Origin: Malaciobacter pacificus
GTDB lineage: Bacteria; Campylobacterota; Campylobacteria; Campylobacterales; Arcobacteraceae
Direction: 5' to 3'
DNA: 64,000 bases
Assembly: GCF_004214795.1 (NCBI RefSeq)
Contig: NZ_CP035928.1
Coordinates: 1,054,001 to 1,118,000 of the forward strand
Positions within the stretch are counted from its first letter, which is position 1; each line of letters begins with the position of its first letter. The position numbers and the translations under genes are program-made. The notes beneath the pieces were generated by a model. The model had not been told where the DNA came from. It did no database searches and saw only the letters and a list, made by a program, of their open reading frames with translations. Positions 59,001 to 64,000 of the stretch are shown here, one piece after another.

Positions 59001-62000
59001 TTACATATACAATTTCTGATACAACAAACTATGCAATCGATCCAACTACAGGAGAAGTAACACTTACAGCAGCAGGAGCAGAACTTGCAAATGCAGATTC
59101 AGGTGCAGACTTACCAGCATTTAATGTAACAGCAACAAGTGCAGGAGATTTAATCTCAACTGCAACAGTTGAAAACTTAGATCCAAGTGTAAGTGATACA
59201 AATGATGCCTTAACAGAATTTACAATGAGTAATGTAAATGACTTCACAGAAGGTTCAGCAGCCCAAGGACAAACTGTAGCAACAGTAGAAACTGCACCAG
59301 TAGATCCAGATGGTGGAGCTATTACATATACAATTTCTGATACAACAAACTATGCAATCGATCCAACTACAGGAGAAGTAACACTTACAGCAGCAGGAGC
59401 AGAACTTGCAAATGCAGATTCAGGTGCAGACTTACCAGCATTTAATGTAACAGCAACAAGTGCAGGAGATTTAATCTCAACTGCAACAGTTGAAAAATTA
59501 GATCCAAGTGTAAGTGATACAAATGATGCCTTAACAGAATTTACAATGAGTAATGTAAATGACTTCACAGAAGGTTCAGCAGCCCAAGGACAAACTGTAG
59601 CAACAGTAGAAACTGCACCAGTAGATCCAGATGGTGGAGCTATTACATATACAATTTCTGATACAACAAACTATGCAATCGATCCAACTACAGGAGAAGT
59701 AACACTTACAGCAGCAGGAGCAGAACTTGCAAATGCAGATTCAGGTGCAGACTTACCAGCATTTAATGTAACAGCAACAAGTGCAGGAGATTTAATCTCA
59801 ACTGCAACAGTTGAAAACTTAGATCCAAGTGTAAGTGATACAAATGATGCCTTAACAGAATTTACAATGAGTAATGTAAATGACTTCACAGAAGGTTCAG
59901 CAGCCCAAGGACAAACTGTAGCAACAGTAGAAACTGCACCAGTAGATCCAGATGGTGGAGCTATTACATATACAATTTCTGATACAACAAACTATGCAAT
60001 CGATCCAACTACAGGAGAAGTAACACTTACAGCAGCAGGAGCAGAACTTGCAAATGCAGATTCAGGTGCAGACTTACCAGCATTTAATGTAACAGCAACA
60101 AGTGCAGGAGATTTAATCTCAACTGCAACAGTTGAAAACTTAGATCCAAGTGTAAGTGATACAAATGATGCCTTAACAGAATTTACAATGAGTAATGTAA
60201 ATGACTTCACAGAAGGTTCAGCAGCCCAAGGACAAACTGTAGCAACAGTAGAAACTGCACCAGTAGATCCAGATGGTGGAGCTATTACATATACAATTTC
60301 TGATACAACAAACTATGCAATCGATCCAACTACAGGAGAAGTAACACTTACAGCAGCAGGAGCAGAACTTGCAAATGCAGATTCAGGTGCAGACTTACCA
60401 GCATTTAATGTAACAGCAACAAGTGCAGGAGATTTAATCTCAACTGCAACAGTTGAAAACTTAGATCCAAGTGTAAGTGATACAAATGATGCCTTAACAG
60501 AATTTACAATGAGTAATGTAAATGACTTCACAGAAGGTTCAGCAGCCCAAGGACAAACTGTAGCAACAGTAGAAACTGCACCAGTAGATCCAGATGGTGG
60601 AGCTATTACATATACAATTTCTGATACAACAAACTATGCAATCGATCCAACTACAGGAGAAGTAACACTTACAGCAGCAGGAGCAGAACTTGCAAATGCA
60701 GATTCAGGTGCAGACTTACCAGCATTTAATGTAACAGCAACAAGTGCAGGAGATTTAATCTCAACTGCAACAGTTGAAAACTTAGATCCAAGTGTAAGTG
60801 ATACAAATGATTCAATAACTCAAGTTGTAGACACAGACGATACAGCAAATACAATAGATGAAAATGTTGCAGATGGAACATACACAGGAGTAACACTAGA
60901 AGCAACAGATGCAGATGGAGAAACTGTAACTTACTCATTACCTGATGATGTACCATTTAGTATAGATGAAAATGGAAGAATTGTAACTGATGGTGAAATA
61001 GATTATGAAACACAAGATAGTTATACGTTTACAGTAACAGCAACAAGTGCAGATGGAACATCAACGACTAAAGATATTACTATAAATGTAAATGATTTAG
61101 AAGAAGATTTGACAGCAGATGGCGTTAATATAGATATTAGTGTGGTTAGTTCAAATGTTGAAGTTGTTGAAAACTTATCACCAAGTGTAACAAGACTTGA
61201 TGATATTGAAAATGTAACTACTTTAGCTATGGATGGTGATAGTACATATGAATTTGATAATATGAATAGCGCACTATATACATCAAGTAACAATATTAAT
61301 GATTATGTTGAAGTAAATACTAATTCAAATACAATTGCTACATATAGTGGTGATGATGTAATAAATGTAGATGGTTCACAAAATAGTGCAATTGATGCCG
61401 GAGAAGGAAACAATAGAATAGATATAGATGGAAATTCCCAAGCTATTTATGTTGGTGCAGGAGATGACTCTATTCGTGTAGGTGGCACTGCAAATAGTGC
61501 TATTGATTTACATGATGGGAATAATATTATAGATATAACAAATAATTCTTCTAATATCTACTCAGGTTCAGGTAGTGATTCTATTTATGTTGGTGGGACA
61601 GTTAATGGATCAATTGGCTCTGGAGCAGGAGATGATACAATAGAGGTTTCAAGAGTAACTGGGAATATTGATGCAAATGAAGGAAATGATTCTATAGTTG
61701 TAAATAATTATGTTAATGGATCAGTATATTTAGGTGGTGGAGATGATAATTTAAATATTGATGGTTATGTCAGTGGAAATATTGCAGCAGGTACTGGAAA
61801 TGATATAGTTGATGTAGATGGTTATGTCAATGGAAGTATAGATTTACAAGATGGAAATGATATTTTACATGTTGGAAATTATGTTCAAGGAAATATTTAC
61901 GGTGCAGAAGGAAATGATATCATTATCCATGATGGTCAAGTGAAAAACTCAATTGATGGTGGAACTGGTACAGACTCTATTTTACTTAATAATTACACAG

Positions 62001-64000
62001 CAAATGATTGGTCTAATAATGTTGATAATATACAATCAAGAGTTTCAAATTTTGAAAATATTAAATTAGGCGATGGCACAGTTATTAGTGGAGATGGAAC
62101 TGTATTTGATAATGTTTCATTTCAGTTAAATACAGGAGAAAGCTCTACAACTTATGAAACAACAATTGCTGTATCAGTTTCTCAAAATGATACTGATGGA
62201 AGTGAATTATTATCCAATGTAATTGTTGATATTCCAAGTAGTGTTTCATCAGTTAAAGACTTAAACGGAAATGAATTAACAATTATTGATGGAAAAGTTG
62301 AGATTCAAGTTAATTCTGGTGAAACTTTAAATATAGTATTAGTATCAAGTGAAGAACTAAGTCCAAGTGAAATAAATTCAATTTCTGGAAGTGTATCTAC
62401 AACAGAAACTTCTACAAATGATATTGATATAGCAACTACCGTTGTTGGCCATGACGTTTCAGATATTAATGATAGTGATGATACAGCAAATACAATAGAT
62501 GAAAATGTTGCAGATGGAACATACACAGGAGTAACACTAGAAGCAACAGATGCAGATGGAGAAACTGTAACTTACTCATTACCTGATGATGTACCATTTA
62601 GTATAGATGAAAATGGAAGAATTGTAACTGATGGTGAAATAGATTATGAAACACAAGATAGTTATACGTTTACAGTAACAGCAACAAGTGCAGATGGAAC
62701 ATCAACGACTAAAGATATTACTATAAATGTAAATGATTTAGAAGAAGATTTGACAGCAGATGGCGTTAATATAGATATTAGTGTGGTTAGTTCAAATGTT
62801 GAAGTTGTTGAAAACTTATCACCAAGTGTAACAAGACTTGATGATATTGAAAATGTAACTACTTTAGCTATGGATGGTGATAGTACATATGAATTTGATA
62901 ATATGAATAGCGCACTATATACATCAAGTAACAATATTAATGATTATGTTGAAGTAAATACTAATTCAAATACAATTGCTACATATAGTGGTGATGATGT
63001 AATAAATGTAGATGGTTCACAAAATAGTGCAATTGATGCCGGAGAAGGAAACAATAGAATAGATATAGATGGAAATTCCCAAGCTATTTATGTTGGTGCA
63101 GGAGATGACTCTATTCGTGTAGGTGGCACTGCAAATAGTGCTATTGATTTACATGATGGGAATAATATTATAGATATAACAAATAATTCTTCTAATATCT
63201 ACTCAGGTTCAGGTAGTGATTCTATTTATGTTGGTGGGACAGTTAATGGATCAATTGGCTCTGGAGCAGGAGATGATACAATAGAGGTTTCAAGAGTAAC
63301 TGGGAATATTGATGCAAATGAAGGAAATGATTCTATAGTTGTAAATAATTATGTTAATGGATCAGTATATTTAGGTGGTGGAGATGATAATTTAAATATT
63401 GATGGTTATGTCAGTGGAAATATTGCAGCAGGTACTGGAAACGATATAGTTGATGTAGATGGTTATGTCAATGGAAGTATAGATTTACAAGATGGAAATG
63501 ATATTTTACATGTTGGAAATTATGTTCAAGGAAATATTTACGGTGCAGAAGGAAATGATATCATTATCCATGATGGTCAAGTGAAAAACTCAATTGATGG
63601 TGGAACTGGTACAGACTCTATTTTACTTAATAATTACACAGCAAATGATTGGTCTAATAATGTTGATAATATACAATCAAGAGTTTCAAATTTTGAAAAT
63701 ATTAAATTAGGCGATGGCACAGTTATTAGTGGAGATGGAACTGTATTTGATAATGTTTCATTTCAGTTAAATACAGGAGAAAGCTCTACAACTTATGAAA
63801 CAACAATTGCTGTATCAGTTTCTCAAAATGATACTGATGGAAGTGAAACTATTACATCAGTTGTAATAAAAGTTGAAAATTTACCAGAAGATGCAGTTAT
63901 AACTCAAAATGGAGTTGAAATCACTCCAGTTGATGGAACATATACTTTAGATACAAGTGATTTAAGTGATGTAAAAATTACTTCATCAACTGAATTAGTT
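50006..64000 (+). CDS. Giant LapA-like type I-secreted adhesin (3' end beyond window)
   Basis: The frame is open for all 4,665 visible codons and continues past the edge. ATG 50006 follows AAAAAGGA. Residues 1-~95 are a LapA-type retention module (ARISDIRGLVSIDNG, VVEVTGPVTFNLDSSFF), which in LapA plugs TolC and holds the adhesin at the surface. An Asp/Gln/Asn-rich linker runs to 168. Residues 169-3592 are 32 tandem 107-residue Ig/cadherin-like domains. Residues 3612-4067 and 4159-4614 are two nearly identical modules, each a cadherin-like domain (NTIDENVADGTY, ATDADGETVTYSL) plus a region of RTX-like GxGxD repeats. The window ends in a T1SS-143-like segment (VENLPEDAVITQNGVEITPV). The T1SS signal must lie downstream. 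Confidence 0.93.
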   Translation, partial: MAIARISDIRGLVSIDNGISEEILKNKDVISEHGGLLTITEFATIIFDDGRVVEVTGPVTFNLDSSFFNEITFEDSITQISDFASLDYINNEFDESLIQEEYQDSTLSQNNLAINLQTEQLDTQLNNQDTEITEVNPDITQTQSTIDFVEDVIEDIVPLDENQDNEVSLDPSVSDTNDALTEFTMSNVNDFTEGSAAQGQTVATVETAPVDPDGGAITYTISDTTNYAIDPTTGEVTLTAAGAELANADSGADLPAFNVTATSAGDLISTATVENLDPSVSDTNDALTEFTMSNVNDFTEGSAAQGQTVATVETAPVDPDGGAITYTISDTTNYAIDPTTGEVTLTAAGAELANADSGADLPAFNVTATSAGDLISTATVENLDPSVSDTNDALTEFTMSDVASFNEGEAAEGQTVATVETAPVDPDGGAITYTISDTTNYAIDPTTGEVTLTAAGAELANADSGADLPAFNVTATSAGDLISTATVENLDPSVSDTNDALTEFTMSNVNDFTEGSAAQGQTVATVETAPVDPDGGAITYTISDTTNYAIDPTTGEVTLTAAGAELANADSGADLPAFNVTATSAGDLISTATVENLDPSVSDTNDALTEFTMSDVASFNEGEAAEGQTVATVETAPVDPDGGAITYTISDTTNYAIDPTTGEVTLTAAGAELANADSGADLPAFNVTATSAGDLISTATVENLDPSVSDTNDALTEFTMSDVASFNEGEAAEGQTVATVETAPVDPDGGAITYTISDTTNYAIDPTTGEVTLTAAGADLANADSGADLPAFNVTATSAGDLSSTATVEKLDPSVSDTNDALTEFTMSDVNDFTEGSAAQGQTVATVETAPVDPDGGAITYTISDTTNYAIDPTTGEVTLTAAGAELANADSGADLPAFNVTATSAGDLISTATVENLDPSVSDTNDALTEFTMSDVASFNEGEAAEGQTVATVETAPVDPDGGAITYTISDTTNYAIDPTTGEVTLTAAGAELANADSGADLPAFNVTATSAGDLISTATVEKLDPSVSDTNDALTEFTMSNVNDFTEGSAAQGQTVATVETAPVDPDGGAITYTISDTTNYAIDPTTGEVTLTAAGAELANADSGADLPAFNVTATSAGDLISTATVENLDPSVSDTNDALTEFTMSNVNDFTEGSAAQGQTVATVETAPVDPDGGAITYTISDTTNYAIDPTTGEVTLTAAGAELANADSGADLPAFNVTATSAGDLISTATVENLDPSVSDTNDALTEFTMSNVNDFTEGSAAQGQTVATVETAPVDPDGGAITYTISDTTNYAIDPTTGEVTLTAAGAELANADSGADLPAFNVTATSAGDLISTATVENLDPSVSDTNDALTEFTMSNVNDFTEGSAAQGQTVATVETAPVDPDGGAITYTISDTTNYAIDPTTGEVTLTAAGAELANADSGADLPAFNVTATSAGDLISTATVENLDPSVSDTNDALTEFTMSDVASFNEGEAAEGQTVATVETAPVDPDGGAITYTISDTTNYAIDPTTGEVTLTAAGAELANADSGADLPAFNVTATSAGDLISTATVENLDPSVSDTNDALTEFTMSDVASFNEGEAAEGQTVATVETAPVDPDGGAITYTISDTTNYAIDPTTGEVTLTAAGAELANADSGADLPAFNVTATSAGDLISTATVENLDPSVSDTNDALTEFTMSNVASFNEGEAAEGQTVATVETAPVDPDGGAITYTISDTTNYAIDPTTGEVTLTAAGAELANADSGADLPAFNVTATSAGDLISTATVENLDPSVSDTNDALTEFTMSNVNDFTEGSAAQGQTVATVETAPVDPDGGAITYTISDTTNYAIDPTTGEVTLTAAGAELANADSGADLPAFNVTATSAGDLISTATVENLDPSVSDTNDALTEFTMSDVASFNEGEAAEGQTVATVETAPVDPDGGAITYTISDTTNYAIDPTTGEVTLTAAGADLANADSGADLPAFNVTATSAGDLISTATVENLDPSVSDTNDALTEFTMSNVNDFTEGSAAQGQTVATVETAPVDPDGGAITYTISDTTNYAIDPTTGEVTLTAAGAELANADSGADLPAFNVTATSAGDLISTATVENLDPSVSDTNDALTEFTMSDVASFNEGEAAEGQTVATVETAPVDPDGGAITYTISDTTNYAIDPTTGEVTLTAAGAELANADSGADLPAFNVTATSAGDLISTATVENLDPSVSDTNDALTEFTMSDVASFNEGEAAEGQTVATVETAPVDPDGGAITYTISDTTNYAIDPTTGEVTLTAAGADLANADSGADLPAFNVTATSAGDLSSTATVEKLDPSVSDTNDALTEFTMSDVNDFTEGSAAQGQTVATVETAPVDPDGGAITYTISDTTNYAIDPTTGEVTLTAAGAELANADSGADLPAFNVTATSAGDLISTATVENLDPSVSDTNDALTEFTMSDVASFNEGEAAEGQTVATVETAPVDPDGGAITYTISDTTNYAIDPTTGEVTLTAAGADLANADSGADLPAFNVTATSAGDLSSTATVEKLDPSVSDTNDALTEFTMSDVNDFTEGSAAQGQTVATVETAPVDPDGGAITYTISDTTNYAIDPTTGEVTLTAAGAELANADSGADLPAFNVTATSAGDLISTATVENLDPSVSDTNDALTEFTMSDVASFNEGEAAEGQTVATVETAPVDPDGGAITYTISDTTNYAIDPTTGEVTLTAAGAELANADSGADLPAFNVTATSAGDLISTATVENLDPSVSDTNDALTEFTMSDVASFNEGEAAEGQTVATVETAPVDPDGGAITYTISDTTNYAIDPTTGEVTLTAAGAELANADSGADLPAFNVTATSAGDLISTATVENLDPSVSDTNDALTEFTMSNVASFNEGEAAEGQTVATVETAPVDPDGGAITYTISDTTNYAIDPTTGEVTLTAAGAELANADSGADLPAFNVTATSAGDLISTATVENLDPSVSDTNDALTEFTMSNVNDFTEGSAAQGQTVATVETAPVDPDGGAITYTISDTTNYAIDPTTGEVTLTAAGAELANADSGADLPAFNVTATSAGDLISTATVENLDPSVSDTNDALTEFTMSNVNDFTEGSAAQGQTVATVETAPVDPDGGAITYTISDTTNYAIDPTTGEVTLTAAGAELANADSGADLPAFNVTATSAGDLISTATVEKLDPSVSDTNDALTEFTMSNVNDFTEGSAAQGQTVATVETAPVDPDGGAITYTISDTTNYAIDPTTGEVTLTAAGAELANADSGADLPAFNVTATSAGDLISTATVENLDPSVSDTNDALTEFTMSNVNDFTEGSAAQGQTVATVETAPVDPDGGAITYTISDTTNYAIDPTTGEVTLTAAGAELANADSGADLPAFNVTATSAGDLISTATVENLDPSVSDTNDALTEFTMSNVNDFTEGSAAQGQTVATVETAPVDPDGGAITYTISDTTNYAIDPTTGEVTLTAAGAELANADSGADLPAFNVTATSAGDLISTATVENLDPSVSDTNDALTEFTMSNVNDFTEGSAAQGQTVATVETAPVDPDGGAITYTISDTTNYAIDPTTGEVTLTAAGAELANADSGADLPAFNVTATSAGDLISTATVENLDPSVSDTNDSITQVVDTDDTANTIDENVADGTYTGVTLEATDADGETVTYSLPDDVPFSIDENGRIVTDGEIDYETQDSYTFTVTATSADGTSTTKDITINVNDLEEDLTADGVNIDISVVSSNVEVVENLSPSVTRLDDIENVTTLAMDGDSTYEFDNMNSALYTSSNNINDYVEVNTNSNTIATYSGDDVINVDGSQNSAIDAGEGNNRIDIDGNSQAIYVGAGDDSIRVGGTANSAIDLHDGNNIIDITNNSSNIYSGSGSDSIYVGGTVNGSIGSGAGDDTIEVSRVTGNIDANEGNDSIVVNNYVNGSVYLGGGDDNLNIDGYVSGNIAAGTGNDIVDVDGYVNGSIDLQDGNDILHVGNYVQGNIYGAEGNDIIIHDGQVKNSIDGGTGTDSILLNNYTANDWSNNVDNIQSRVSNFENIKLGDGTVISGDGTVFDNVSFQLNTGESSTTYETTIAVSVSQNDTDGSELLSNVIVDIPSSVSSVKDLNGNELTIIDGKVEIQVNSGETLNIVLVSSEELSPSEINSISGSVSTTETSTNDIDIATTVVGHDVSDINDSDDTANTIDENVADGTYTGVTLEATDADGETVTYSLPDDVPFSIDENGRIVTDGEIDYETQDSYTFTVTATSADGTSTTKDITINVNDLEEDLTADGVNIDISVVSSNVEVVENLSPSVTRLDDIENVTTLAMDGDSTYEFDNMNSALYTSSNNINDYVEVNTNSNTIATYSGDDVINVDGSQNSAIDAGEGNNRIDIDGNSQAIYVGAGDDSIRVGGTANSAIDLHDGNNIIDITNNSSNIYSGSGSDSIYVGGTVNGSIGSGAGDDTIEVSRVTGNIDANEGNDSIVVNNYVNGSVYLGGGDDNLNIDGYVSGNIAAGTGNDIVDVDGYVNGSIDLQDGNDILHVGNYVQGNIYGAEGNDIIIHDGQVKNSIDGGTGTDSILLNNYTANDWSNNVDNIQSRVSNFENIKLGDGTVISGDGTVFDNVSFQLNTGESSTTYETTIAVSVSQNDTDGSETITSVVIKVENLPEDAVITQNGVEITPVDGTYTLDTSDLSDVKITSSTELV
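50510..60781 (+). repeat. 32 tandem 321-bp repeats in the adhesin gene
   Basis: Units start with TTAGATCCAAGTGTAAGTGA every 321 bases from 50510 to 60461 with no gap; a 33rd begins at 60782 and diverges after ten codons. Each unit encodes 107 residues. Variation by eye is confined to a ~36-base cassette (NDFTEGSAAQ or ASFNEGEAAE) and four single-base sites (Asn/Asp before the cassette, Glu/Asp, Ile/Ser, Asn/Lys). Units 2-7 and 16-21 share the same order of variants, as do 13-16 and 24-27, which indicates block duplications. Confidence 0.97.
60839..62206 (+). repeat. Cadherin-plus-RTX-like module, copy 1
   Basis: This 1,368-base segment recurs 1,641 bases downstream at 62480-63847. I found one difference, T at 61801 versus C at 63442, which is synonymous (Asn). 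It encodes a cadherin-like domain followed by 18-19-residue repeats with GxGxD-type motifs (GAGDDSI, GSGSDSI, GAGDDTI, GGGDDNL, GTGNDIV). Confidence 0.95.
62480..63847 (+). repeat. Cadherin-plus-RTX-like module, copy 2
   Basis: Near-perfect copy of 60839-62206. The sequences downstream differ: copy 1 leads into a 273-base unique linker (ELLSNVIVDIPSSVSS), copy 2 into a T1SS-143-like domain. More copies may follow beyond the window. Confidence 0.95.

Noticed and set aside
50683-60531. Many 72-residue minus-strand open frames, one per 321-bp unit
   Set aside because: They are antisense shadows of the adhesin repeat, with no independent RBS or family similarity. Their number only reflects the repeat count.
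50510-60781. Tandem array considered as a CRISPR or satellite
   Set aside because: Units are contiguous, 321 bases (107 codons), in frame and protein-coding, with no short repeat-spacer pattern.
61021-62934. Two identical 90-residue minus-strand frames
   Set aside because: They are shadows of the duplicated cadherin-like module; their identity follows from the DNA duplication.
42919-64000. Bacteriocin export system instead of adhesin secretion
   Set aside because: The C39-like domain lacks a visible catalytic set, and the linked substrate is a multi-thousand-residue repeat protein with a retention module rather than a double-glycine peptide.

Overview
The window is AT-rich chromosomal DNA from a member of the Campylobacterota, most likely Arcobacteraceae. 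This is inferred from protein character: a ~400-residue TrmB, an acidic-insert RpoD, SPOR-bearing TolC and LapA-type adhesin genes, and housekeeping proteins of epsilonproteobacterial type. No rRNA, tRNA or CRISPR array was seen.

Positions 1-20,900 are dense housekeeping. They hold a cut-off gene at the left edge, an ABC-F ATPase, and a minus-strand run with an FkbM methyltransferase, a division cluster (ftsE, ftsX and an EnvC-like M23 protein), trmB, a fibronectin-III lipoprotein and a RluD-type pseudouridine synthase. rodA, a TonB-like protein, hemL, ppnP, an AtpZ-like protein, rpoD, leuD-leuB and a DHH phosphoesterase follow.

Positions 21,200-27,500 hold the alpha ribosomal-protein operon (rpmJ, rpsM, rpsK, rpsD, rpoA, rplQ), then gatA and guaB. 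A strikingly structured leader with two hairpins and a possible alternative pairing precedes rpmJ. Positions 27,500-33,000 are more accessory: an orphan HEPN-like protein, short TTAGGGGTCA repeats, a frame-broken DUF2214 membrane gene, small hypotheticals, SlyD, a secreted metzincin-like protease, a SocA/Panacea-like protein, an ACP phosphodiesterase and a YeeE/YedE transporter. Positions 34,000-42,900 return to metabolism: an HemF-like oxidase, a nucleoside deoxyribosyltransferase, metX, xseB, a polysaccharide deacetylase, a ThiF protein, carB and a Sua5-like protein.

Positions 42,900-64,000 form one type I secretion/adhesin locus. A LuxR-type regulator with a degenerate receiver overlaps the gene for a HlyD adaptor that carries an N-terminal PAS domain. 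Divergently oriented are a TolC with two C-terminal SPOR-like domains, an ABC exporter with a C39-like domain lacking an obvious protease signature, and a giant LapA-like adhesin that runs off the right edge. The visible 4,665 codons of the adhesin contain an N-terminal retention module, 32 uninterrupted near-identical 321-bp repeats, and two nearly identical 1,368-bp cadherin-plus-RTX-like modules. The exporter, adaptor, outer-membrane channel and substrate thus sit together, apparently with their own sensor and regulator parts. No LapD or LapG gene is visible.
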